Source of the DNA: Enterococcus faecium | GTDB lineage: Bacteria > Bacillota > Bacilli > Lactobacillales > Enterococcaceae | Length of the DNA stretch: 64,000 nucleotides | Assembly: GCF_029023785.1 (NCBI RefSeq) | Contig: NZ_CP118955.1 | Coordinates: forward strand, 1,424,501-1,488,500 | Direction: 5' to 3' | In this document: piece by piece, positions 16,000-23,483 of the stretch | Position numbering within the stretch: position 1 is the stretch's first letter | Layout of the letters: every line of letters begins with the position of its first letter | Notes under the pieces: model-generated | What the model saw: only the letters and a program-made list of their open reading frames with translations | The model's database searches: none | Told to the model about the DNA's origin: nothing | Program-made: the position numbers and the translations under genes

Positions 16000-17181
16000 C
16001 TACTCTATATAAATATTTCCTAATATATATTCAATCATAAACTCATACTGATTTTTAATATCAAAATTAGTTGATTTAATATTAATAAACCTTATGTTTG
16101 TTGTCTTCAATAGTTCATCTTTTTTCTGTCTATCTCCATTAACCATTACATAATAATTTGTGCAATACCCTTTATTAGACTCACAGATTTTCCCGAACTC
16201 ATCACTAAAGTATGTGTCATCCATAGAAAAACCTAAAAATAACATAGAATGTTTGTTTATCAGACCAGAAAGGATTCTTTTTTTCTCTTCAGAATCATAT
16301 AAATTATTATAATCTTCATTAGTAACCACCATTGAATCATAATTTTTAATAGTACCATGGATATGGAATATATATTGTGTTTCATCCAAAGATTCAAATC
16401 CTTGGAATGAAGAAATGTCTCTTGATTCTTCATATCCTGAACATAGTAATAAACTTGTTTTTTCTAGTAAATCATCATAATTTGTTGTAATAATATATTC
16501 TGCATCCAATTTTAATATATCAGTTATTATTGAATTTAATAAGACTTCATTTTTAATATGTTTATTCACTGCAGGGACTATTAGTTCTTTTTTCAAATCT
16601 TTATCATTGTTAATTAAAGGATGTGCTCTCTTTATCACATCTATAATCCTATCAACATTTTTAGATTCATACTCTAAATCAAAGTATCCCTTATGTTTAT
16701 CAGCTAAATTCTCTCTAGCTTTTTTAAAAAGCTCTAACCACAATGGTAACCCTACACTTTTACTTATACCTGAACCAACAAACGGAATTACTCTGTCAAT
16801 ATTCTTTCGTATATCTTCCATCACAATTTTAGAATCTGAATCAAAATATTCTTCAAATAATTGAATATTATATGCAGAGAGTTCACTCAAATAGTTTGGG
16901 GAATATAGCTCAAAATATTCATGTTCTAGAATTTTATTTTCACATATTTCACACTTTTTTTCTAACAGTTCAGCATCATAAATATCATCATCACATTCAT
17001 ATGAAAATTTTCTTTTAAACATTTTTTTTCCCAATAATTCTTTAAAAATTTCTACAGAATCTTCTTTTGGCATATATTTTTTTATCAAGTCCAAATAATG
17101 TTTTTCCCGAAAGTATTTATCTCCATTCAAAGCCGTCATATTCAACAACTTGTTCCATTTTTGATTATTAATAAATAGCAT
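16000..17181 (-). CDS. SIR2-domain protein, candidate NAD-depleting defence effector
   Basis: A protein of 393 residues from the ATG at 17181; an in-frame TTG at 17199 would add six, and neither has a strong ribosome-binding site, fitting coupling to the overlapping upstream gene. Residues ~1-115 form an N-terminal region with a CEIC pair (C77, C80) and another cysteine at 63, perhaps zinc-binding. The SIR2 domain follows: VIPFVGSGISKSVGLPLW (NAD loop, GSGIS at 136-140), ITTNYDDLLE (232), FHIHGTIKN (histidine 275) and FLGFSMDDTYF (317). SIR2 domains of this SIR2_2-like type are NADases in systems such as Thoeris ThsA, DSR and Nezha. The pairing with the upstream protein is not one I recognise. 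Confidence 0.85.
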   Translation of the reverse strand: MLFINNQKWNKLLNMTALNGDKYFREKHYLDLIKKYMPKEDSVEIFKELLGKKMFKRKFSYECDDDIYDAELLEKKCEICENKILEHEYFELYSPNYLSELSAYNIQLFEEYFDSDSKIVMEDIRKNIDRVIPFVGSGISKSVGLPLWLELFKKARENLADKHKGYFDLEYESKNVDRIIDVIKRAHPLINNDKDLKKELIVPAVNKHIKNEVLLNSIITDILKLDAEYIITTNYDDLLEKTSLLLCSGYEESRDISSFQGFESLDETQYIFHIHGTIKNYDSMVVTNEDYNNLYDSEEKKRILSGLINKHSMLFLGFSMDDTYFSDEFGKICESNKGYCTNYYVMVNGDRQKKDELLKTTNIRFINIKSTNFDIKNQYEFMIEYILGNIYIE

Positions 17182-18481
17182 TTCTAATTTCTCTTTCAAT
17201 ATGCTCGGTCATCCCTTTATTCTTATATTTTGAATTTTTTAAAGTTAATGAAAATATTTCCTCAGTTATTTTAATTGTTGTTTGACTTACCTCTAATTCT
17301 GAACGTTCGGCAAAAAAATCAGTATCAAACCAAGCTAACGTAAATTCATCTAGTTCTCCTGCAATTTCTATATCAGTATTTAAGCTATAAAAAATTGATT
17401 CAAATGTTAATGGGAATTTTCTACCTCTTGTTGTTGCTTTTCCACGGGCTAACTGCTGTCCTCTGAAACTAATCTTAGTAGGATAGCATACTGCACCTGC
17501 TTCTTTCGCTTTTTTTACCAAATCACGTTCATTGTAGCCAGTTGTAATAAATTCTCCTAAATAATTAGAAAAGATTCGTTTCATTAACATTTCAGTTTTC
17601 TCAGTGTCTAACTTTACTTTACTATTCATTTTATTCATTTCACTAAATATTTTTCGAATTTGTCTTTTTAAAATAGGAGATAAAGAAGCATTCAACTCTT
17701 CAGAATAATCTCCTATCATTAGGCTATTCATTTTATTACAAAAGTTAAACATTTTAGCTCTATTTATACAACAACTATTCTTATAAGAAACAAAATCAAA
17801 AGAAAAAAAGCTATTTATTAATGTTCTAATGTGCTTAAAAAAAGCAGTACCTGAGGATATAGAGACGTTGTTATCATTCTTAATTTTAAATCCTCCCACC
17901 TTTCCATTAACATAGAAAGTAGTATATCCAGTTTTTCTATCCAGATATATAATACAAACTCTTAATGACGAATTTTCATCCTTATCTAAAAATTTTACAC
18001 TTGCCATTATGTGAACACTATTTTCATCATAATCTATTACAGGAAAATATAACTCGTTCAAATTTTTTGAAGAGATTCTATCCAAAAGATTGTATCCTGA
18101 GTCAGAAAAATCTTCATGATAATTTGTAGGAGTATTTTTTAAACTATAAAACGAGGAAATTTTATTGATTCCGGACTTAATATCTTCATCGGTTATATGT
18201 CCAGGAACTTTCTCGAAAAAAATATTACTACAATTAAATCTTATATTTTCTAAGATAATTCTATTTAAATCTATTACTGATAACAATCTATTTTCTAGTA
18301 TGTAAAAAAATATATCATGTAATGTTTTCAAATTATCAAATGAACTAACATCTATGGTTTTTCCATTTTGTTCAATAGTATTTAATAAAACTTGTTTTAA
18401 CTCATCTTCGTGGATTACATTTTTATAAGACGAAGCACGATAATCAATACTCTGGTTAATCACTTTAAAAACTTCTCCCAT
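17168..18481 (-). CDS. Unrecognised protein, partner of the SIR2 effector
   Basis: A protein of 437 residues with AAGGAG 9 bases before the ATG. No transmembrane segment, Walker or nuclease motif is evident. Residues ~1-125 are helical, ~145-210 contain a beta-rich stretch (SLRVCIIYLDRKTGYTTFYV), and ~290-400 contain helical and glycine/arginine-rich parts (ISFRGQQLARGKATTRGRK). Its stop overlaps the SIR2 start by 14 bp, so the two are translated together and almost surely work together. By analogy with other SIR2 systems it could sense infection or restrain the effector; that is inference. Codon use is extremely AT-rich, like the rest of the island. Confidence 0.7.
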   Translation of the reverse strand: MGEVFKVINQSIDYRASSYKNVIHEDELKQVLLNTIEQNGKTIDVSSFDNLKTLHDIFFYILENRLLSVIDLNRIILENIRFNCSNIFFEKVPGHITDEDIKSGINKISSFYSLKNTPTNYHEDFSDSGYNLLDRISSKNLNELYFPVIDYDENSVHIMASVKFLDKDENSSLRVCIIYLDRKTGYTTFYVNGKVGGFKIKNDNNVSISSGTAFFKHIRTLINSFFSFDFVSYKNSCCINRAKMFNFCNKMNSLMIGDYSEELNASLSPILKRQIRKIFSEMNKMNSKVKLDTEKTEMLMKRIFSNYLGEFITTGYNERDLVKKAKEAGAVCYPTKISFRGQQLARGKATTRGRKFPLTFESIFYSLNTDIEIAGELDEFTLAWFDTDFFAERSELEVSQTTIKITEEIFSLTLKNSKYKNKGMTEHIEREIRNAIY

Positions 18482-18744
18482 ATCAATTAGCTCCTTACTA
18501 TATGTGATATTCTTAATTTGATTATATCATATACTATTAAAAAACACTTTGATACTATGTAATTTAAATCACACTAATGAAAATGCTAAATAAATTTAAT
18601 TTCAAGTATTAAACATTGTAATAAAAATGCAGTAAGATACTCGGAATGCCATAATCTATTAGATAAACAGGTTGATTCGTTCTAATAAGCAGTATTTAAC
18701 AATTTTTGATTTGAATTCAAAACCATACTTTTCTATAAAAATAA
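18482..18744. other. Promoter-containing gap upstream of the SIR2 unit
   Basis: About 260 bp of very AT-rich DNA. It must carry the promoter of the two-gene unit; several TATAAT-like hexamers are present and none can be chosen with confidence. No ORF or repeat is seen. Confidence 0.4.
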
Positions 18745-18786
18745 CGACCAAAAAAAGTCAGTTCTTTGTCTAACTTTTTTTGGTCG
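18745..18786. terminator. Bidirectional terminator separating the SIR2 unit from the DNA-binding gene
   Basis: CGACCAAAAAAAGT pairs with ACTTTTTTTGGTCG. The minus-strand gene at 18812-20083 ends here, so the SIR2 unit downstream needs its own promoter. Confidence 0.8.
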
Positions 18787-18811
18787 CTTCACTTCCTCTC
18801 TATTACTTATA

Positions 18812-20083
18812 TTAAATCTCTAAATCACCTAATCCTAGTAAATCTTCAGCAGGGATTGCTGATTCATCAGCTACTGCTGTGTTTTCTTTAACAGGTTTTT
18901 CATCTGGAACTGTTACTGTTTCAGTAGCTTCTGTTCCTGAAGTATTCCCATCTTCTTTCTTAGCGAATTGGTTATTACCTTTCGCAGTTTCTAACACTTT
19001 ACGAGCAAATTCAACATCGTTTTGAGTTAGATATTGTTCTTTCAATGAAGTAAAGTAAGCTCCTTTATCTTCCATATAAGATTGGTATTCATCATTTGTA
19101 AACTCTTGTAAGTTTGCATGTGATTTTTCCCAAGCCAAGTCTGCTTTTTCGATTAAATCTTTAGATTTTCCTAAGATTTCATCTACAAATGCTTGTGTAA
19201 TACAAGATTTTTCAGTAGACATCGCACGAATTTCTAAGTCTGCTGCTGAATTCATTTTTTCATTACGGACAGGGAAGTCTAATTCAAAGTCAATAAACGC
19301 TGTTTTAACTTCTTGACCAGTAGCATCAGTAAATGAATGAATCATTTCAGGTGCTAATTGACGATTACGTCCTGCATCTTGTAATGCTTTGGTGAATTTT
19401 TCAATACGTTTTTGAGATACTTTCATTAATAGTGGTTTCCAAATTGGTAAACCGTTTGTTCCTAATTTTACAGTAGAAACTTTTTCTATACCGAAATCTC
19501 CTGCAACTTCTTTTGTTTCAGATTCAAAACGCAACACTAACATGTATGTTTCATAGTTTGTTTCTTTACGTTGGTTATTGTAAGAAGCACGAACTCGGTC
19601 ACCTTCATTTAAAGAATCAATGAATGCTTTTTTCTCAGCATTATCTTTAGGAATTGCTTTAAACTCTTCCACAGAACCATATTTTTCTTCAATTTTAGCG
19701 AAACGAGCAGTTGTTTGCAAACTTGCTAGAGTACATAATGCACAATATTGACCACGTTCAGCAATTTCTTTTCCTTTTTCAAAGTCAACTTGAGATAGTG
19801 GGTTCATACAACGGATAGAGTATGGAGAATAAGTTCCACCTTTAGGTCCTTGTAATTTAATAAATCCACGTTTTTCAATGTAATGAATTGGTGCTGAATA
19901 AATCAACATTTTGGGTTGACCAGATTCATCTAACACATAAGGAATTGTTAAACGTTGTAAATCTCCCATTTCATAATCTAAATCTCCACGAACAAAAAAT
20001 CCTCCACCAGTTCCACCTGAACCAGTTCCTTTAGCACGTTTGTTTCCTTTTGCAACTTCTCCCCAAGACCATGTTTTAGCCAT
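18812..20083 (-). CDS. Putative zinc-containing ssDNA-binding protein of phage (gp32-like) type
   Basis: A protein of 423 residues with AGAGG 9 bases before the ATG. It opens MAKTWSWGEVAKGNKRAKG with a Gly-rich basic N-terminus. It has a possible zinc site, H67...C92...C114-x2-C117, inside a beta-rich region. It ends in an acidic, low-complexity tail of about 60 residues finishing EDLLGLGDLEI. This layout (basic N-terminal arm, zinc-bearing OB-like core, acidic tail) is that of T4 gp32 and of ssDNA-binding proteins of large Gram-positive phages. I infer the family from layout only. Codon use is less AT-rich than in the SIR2 genes, suggesting a separate, phage origin. Confidence 0.45.
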   Translation of the reverse strand: MAKTWSWGEVAKGNKRAKGTGSGGTGGGFFVRGDLDYEMGDLQRLTIPYVLDESGQPKMLIYSAPIHYIEKRGFIKLQGPKGGTYSPYSIRCMNPLSQVDFEKGKEIAERGQYCALCTLASLQTTARFAKIEEKYGSVEEFKAIPKDNAEKKAFIDSLNEGDRVRASYNNQRKETNYETYMLVLRFESETKEVAGDFGIEKVSTVKLGTNGLPIWKPLLMKVSQKRIEKFTKALQDAGRNRQLAPEMIHSFTDATGQEVKTAFIDFELDFPVRNEKMNSAADLEIRAMSTEKSCITQAFVDEILGKSKDLIEKADLAWEKSHANLQEFTNDEYQSYMEDKGAYFTSLKEQYLTQNDVEFARKVLETAKGNNQFAKKEDGNTSGTEATETVTVPDEKPVKENTAVADESAIPAEDLLGLGDLEI

Positions 20084-20186
20084 GTCGTGTGTCCTCTAAA
20101 AATATGAATTTTAAGTTCTTAAATAATCTGATTCTATATTTACTTTAGATTTCTATTAATTGATATTAAAACGATTAACAACACTT

Positions 20187-21164
20187 TTAAATCGTCTGCA
20201 ATGGTGAAAAATTTACCGCTTTACTAATTTCATCTTCAATATTTAAACTTCTTAGATACACCTCAGTCGTTTTAATTGAAGCATGTCCTAATAGTTTCTG
20301 AATTCTATAAATATCAGTACCATTCCGAACTAATTTTTGGGCAAAATAATGTCGAAAACTGTGTGGACTTACCCGAATAGATTTTCTAATTTCACACTGA
20401 TTCCCAATTTTTATGATTGCTCGTTCAGCTAAAATATAGTTGTATTGTTTACCTTCTCTTGTTAAAAATACATAATTGTCTATATTCTCTATTTCATTAT
20501 ATTCAAAAAAGGAATTTGCTACTCGCTTATATTTTATATACTCTTTATAAATCAAAGGTGAGCAATGAACAATCCTATCTTTCTTTCCTTTCCCATTTTC
20601 AACAAATAACTCTTTATTAGTAATGTGAACATCTTTTAAGTTCATTACCTCATTAATCCTAAGTCCTGTGTCTATAAGAATTAGTAAGAGCAGATAATCT
20701 CTTTGATTTGTGAATCTAGTTTGATAGCCAGAATGTTGCTTATCCATTTTCTGAGGCTTGAAGAAAGTTAACTTCTTTGCCACCTTTAGCATTTCTTTGA
20801 TTTCCATATCATTAAATGTCTGAATAATTACCTTACGCTCTCTTACCCACTTAACACGCATACAGGGGTTTCTATCATATCGGATATAATCTTCATCTAC
20901 ACAATATTTAAAAAAGGCTCTGATGCTTCTTAAATGGGTATTCACATAGGATTCCGCACAGCTTTCCTCTAATTTCATCAACATGAATTGACGAATGCTT
21001 TTTGGTGTCACGTCCTCAAGAAAGTATATCTGCTCTTTTTTTAAGAATTCAAAAAACAAGTGTAAAAATTTCTGATGCTTCTTAATCGTTTTCGGTGAGA
21101 TTCCTCTGGCTTTTTCATTGAATAACATTTCTTCTAGTAGTTCATCTAACTTAAAATTTTGCAC
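20187..21164 (-). CDS. Tyrosine-recombinase integrase of the island
   Basis: A protein of 325 residues from the GTG at 21164, chosen because AAGGGAG lies 9 bases upstream; the longer frame from 21185 includes that site. The N-terminal SAM-like core-binding domain covers residues ~5-95. The catalytic domain shows TGLRINEVM (Arg), GKGKKDRIVH (Lys), SPHSFRHYFAQ (His-x-x-Arg), LLGHASIKTTEVYL (His and Tyr). It is full length. It lies just inside the island's right end, reading towards the interior, and should catalyse integration in the DUF59 gene. Confidence 0.92.
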   Translation of the reverse strand: MQNFKLDELLEEMLFNEKARGISPKTIKKHQKFLHLFFEFLKKEQIYFLEDVTPKSIRQFMLMKLEESCAESYVNTHLRSIRAFFKYCVDEDYIRYDRNPCMRVKWVRERKVIIQTFNDMEIKEMLKVAKKLTFFKPQKMDKQHSGYQTRFTNQRDYLLLLILIDTGLRINEVMNLKDVHITNKELFVENGKGKKDRIVHCSPLIYKEYIKYKRVANSFFEYNEIENIDNYVFLTREGKQYNYILAERAIIKIGNQCEIRKSIRVSPHSFRHYFAQKLVRNGTDIYRIQKLLGHASIKTTEVYLRSLNIEDEISKAVNFSPLQTI

Positions 21165-21236
21165 AATAAAAAACTCCCTTATCAACTTTTTCTAAAAGTT
21201 AATAAAAGAGTTCAGAAGTTGTTTACTCATTTGGGT

Positions 21237-21341
21237 TGGTATCCGTATCGAAAACACCCTCATTTTATCTGGTATCCGAAGTCCAAAAAATTGGCTCAGA
21301 CTACATACTAAATGAGTGAAAAACGCTGTTAAATCAACATT
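21237..21341. repeat. Right-end repeats of the island
   Basis: GACTACATACTAAATGAG (21299-21316) and GCTGTTAAATCAACATT (21325-21341) repeat the left-end motifs. GGTATCCG occurs twice close by (near 21238 and 21271). The cluster lies between the integrase gene and the DUF59 stop codon, the usual place for arm-type integrase sites. Confidence 0.5.
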
Positions 21342-21346
21342 ATCCC

Positions 21347-21691
21347 CTATCTAATCCCCAAAGCAATTCGAGCATAACGGCTCATCTTATCCGTCGTCCA
21401 TGCTGGATACCAGACTAGTTTGACTTCTGCTTTCGTTACTTCTGGCACTTCTTTTAATGCGTCATGGATAGATTCTGTTAAAATATCTGCTAATGGACAG
21501 CCCATAGTTGTTAATGTCATCTTAATGACTGTTTCTCCATTTTCAGGATTGAATTCTATATCATAAATCAAGCCTAAATTGACGATGTCGATTCCTAATT
21601 CAGGATCAATCACCATTTCCAAGGCAGCAAGAATACGTTCTTTGATTAGTTCTATTTCTTGTCCAGACCGTTCTTGGTTTGCTTCGCTCAT
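21347..21691 (-). CDS. DUF59/MIP18-family metal-sulfur cluster assembly protein (island target gene)
   Basis: A protein of 114 residues from the ATG at 21691, with AAGGAG 9 bases upstream; the longer frame from 21727 lacks one. It shows VIDPELGIDIVNLGLIYDI and LTTMGCPLADILTESI, the family core with the conserved cysteine. Members act in Fe-S cluster assembly (SufT/PaaD/MIP18 type). The last 57 residues come from the integrated island and differ at six positions from the displaced native end at 11295-11468, so the chromosome now makes a hybrid protein of normal length. Confidence 0.88.
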   Translation of the reverse strand: MSEANQERSGQEIELIKERILAALEMVIDPELGIDIVNLGLIYDIEFNPENGETVIKMTLTTMGCPLADILTESIHDALKEVPEVTKAEVKLVWYPAWTTDKMSRYARIALGIR

Positions 21692-21844
21692 CGTACGACA
21701 CTCCTTAACACGATTTTTATTTATCATACTCTTTTTTTAGCTGCTTGTAAATGAGAATTTAGAAGGAAGATTCTCGTTTAAATTTATAAAAATGTTCTTA
21801 TTAGATGTAATAGATTAAATTTATTCTAAAATAAACCTGATTCC

Positions 21845-22777
21845 TCATTTTTTTTGTGAACGATTTTTTATTTCTGGCAATACGCCAGTTGTTCGATACA
21901 TTTTTTGTTCGTTTTCATTTGCAAACCGGCCAAATACTGAATGAGTTGGTAAAATATTGATAAATGCATCGTCGTCGATTTCATGAACGATCTGATCAAG
22001 ATCATACATTTCGTAGCGGGTGATGACCATCATGATCATGTTCCCTTGTTTTTTTGAATAGCCACCGACAGACGGCAGTAATGTCATTCCACGTACCATC
22101 CGTTTTGCTAGTTCTTCTGTTACCTCTTCTGGCTTGACGGTAACGATCATTGCAGTTACTTTTTGATGACTCGTGTGGATGGCATCAATTACTTGAGTCA
22201 TTGCATAAATGGAAATAATCGTATACAAGGCACTTTCCCAGTTAAAGAAGAAGCCTGCGATGACTACAATGATACCATTTAGAATCAGCATGTAGTTTCC
22301 GACTGTTTTTCCAGTTGTTTGTGAAAGTACAAGAGAGATGATATCCATCCCACCAGTTGTAAAGCCCATTTTTAAAGATAATCCTACGCCAAGACCTAAT
22401 AAAACACCGCCTACTAGGGCATTCATCAAAATATTATCAGTGATCTGTCCGACTGGAAGCAGCATCGTCATCACCGATACACATACAACATTCACAAAAC
22501 TAAGGATCGTTGCTCGTTTTCCTACTTTGAGAAACCCTAATACAAACACAGGGATATTCAAAAGAAAAATAAATGTTCCTGTGTCTATCTTGATATGAAA
22601 CCATTCATATAAAAGCGAGGAAATGATTTGAGCGATCCCATTCATCCCTGCAGAAAAGACATTGGCTGGAATCAAAAAATAATTTAAAGCGACCGCAGCG
22701 GTCAATCCGGTTATCAAAATAACCACTATTTTCTTTAATCTTTCATTTTTATGATACGCAGTCATAATTTTACTCAC
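21845..22777 (-). CDS. YitT/DUF2179-family membrane protein
   Basis: A protein of 310 residues from the GTG at 22777, with GGGGAG 8 bases upstream; an ATG at 22765 is the alternative. Five hydrophobic segments (starting with IVVILITGLTAAVALNYFLI) lead into GLGLSLKMGFTTGGMDI, the conserved glycine-rich part. A C-terminal DUF2179 domain of about 75 residues contains GGYSKKQGNMIMMVITR. The family is widespread in Firmicutes, with unproven transport function. Monocistronic. Confidence 0.88.
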   Translation of the reverse strand: MSKIMTAYHKNERLKKIVVILITGLTAAVALNYFLIPANVFSAGMNGIAQIISSLLYEWFHIKIDTGTFIFLLNIPVFVLGFLKVGKRATILSFVNVVCVSVMTMLLPVGQITDNILMNALVGGVLLGLGVGLSLKMGFTTGGMDIISLVLSQTTGKTVGNYMLILNGIIVVIAGFFFNWESALYTIISIYAMTQVIDAIHTSHQKVTAMIVTVKPEEVTEELAKRMVRGMTLLPSVGGYSKKQGNMIMMVITRYEMYDLDQIVHEIDDDAFINILPTHSVFGRFANENEQKMYRTTGVLPEIKNRSQKK

Positions 22778-22951
22778 AAGCACCTCTCCCCTACTTTGGT
22801 ATTCCAAATGTAAGAATAACAGTTTATCTATTAAAATAAAATACTTCGAACTCAAATGAGAAGAATTTTAGCAAACAGGTAAGAATCTGCCCTAATCCTA
22901 TGATAAGATAGATGTATGGTAAATATTTATATGTATATCAGGAGGGTTCCT

Positions 22952-23443
22952 ATGGCAAAAGATGCTAGCTTCGACATTGTATCAGAAGTCAATACAGAAG
23001 AAGTAAAAAATGCGATTCAGCAAACAACAAAAGAATTGTCCAATCGCTTTGACTTCAAGGATTCTACAGTAGAAATCAAATTAGAGAACAGCAATCTAGT
23101 TGTATTGAGCGATGATGATTTCAAAATCGAACAGATCAAAGATGTATTATTTGGTAAGCTGATCAAAAGAAATGTACCAATCAAAAATATCCATTTTTCT
23201 GAATCGGAACACGCTCTAGGTGGCAAAGCTCGACAAACTGCCGATTTGGTCAACGGAATCGATCGTGAAAACGCGAAGAAAATCACTACAGCTATCAAAA
23301 ATGAAAAACTGAAAGTAAAAGCACAAATCCAAGAAGATCAGATTAGAGTGACAGGTAAGAACCGTGATGATCTACAAGCTGTGATTGCTTTATTACGTAA
23401 ACTTGACTTACCAATCGAGTTGCAATTCACTAACTATCGTTAA
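22952..23443 (+). CDS. YajQ-family nucleotide-binding protein
   Basis: A protein of 163 residues from the ATG at 22952 with AGGAGGG upstream. It begins [13 protein letters not shown], and has [14 protein letters not shown] and [15 protein letters not shown] near the end, the YajQ signature. The protein has two ferredoxin-like domains; some Gram-negative homologues bind cyclic di-GMP. Its role in enterococci is unknown. It converges on the helicase gene with a shared terminator. Confidence 0.95.
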   Translation: MAKDASFDIVSEVNTEEVKNAIQQTTKELSNRFDFKDSTVEIKLENSNLVVLSDDDFKIEQIKDVLFGKLIKRNVPIKNIHFSESEHALGGKARQTADLVNGIDRENAKKITTAIKNEKLKVKAQIQEDQIRVTGKNRDDLQAVIALLRKLDLPIELQFTNYR

Positions 23444-23445
23444 TC

Positions 23446-23483
23446 AAAAAACGAGGCTGACGTCTGTCATTCCTCGTTTTTTT
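23446..23483. terminator. Bidirectional terminator between yajQ-like and helicase genes
   Basis: AAAAACGAGG (23446-23455) pairs with CCTCGTTTTT (23472-23481). The helicase stop codon at 23467 lies in the loop region. Confidence 0.8.

Larger units (their letters stand above)
11431..21496. mobile_element. Integrated genomic island of about 10 kb in the 3' part of a DUF59 gene
   Basis: Both boundaries carry the 3' end of the same gene in the same orientation. A functional tyrosine integrase lies directly beside the intact copy, and the DNA between is much more AT-rich than its surroundings. The crossover lies somewhere in the shared region; a 14-bp identical block (11431-11444 and 21483-21496) and a 19-bp block (11320-11338 and 21372-21390) are the best candidates for the attachment core. 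No conjugation, capsid or replication module is evident, so it may be mobilised in trans or be a remnant. Cargo includes a SIR2 two-gene unit, a phage-type DNA-binding protein and an IS3 element. Confidence 0.8.

Noticed and set aside
11471..21341. Possibility that the two DUF59 3' ends are only a tandem gene duplication
   Set aside because: A full tyrosine integrase next to the intact copy, shared end motifs and foreign AT-rich cargo between the copies fit integration better.
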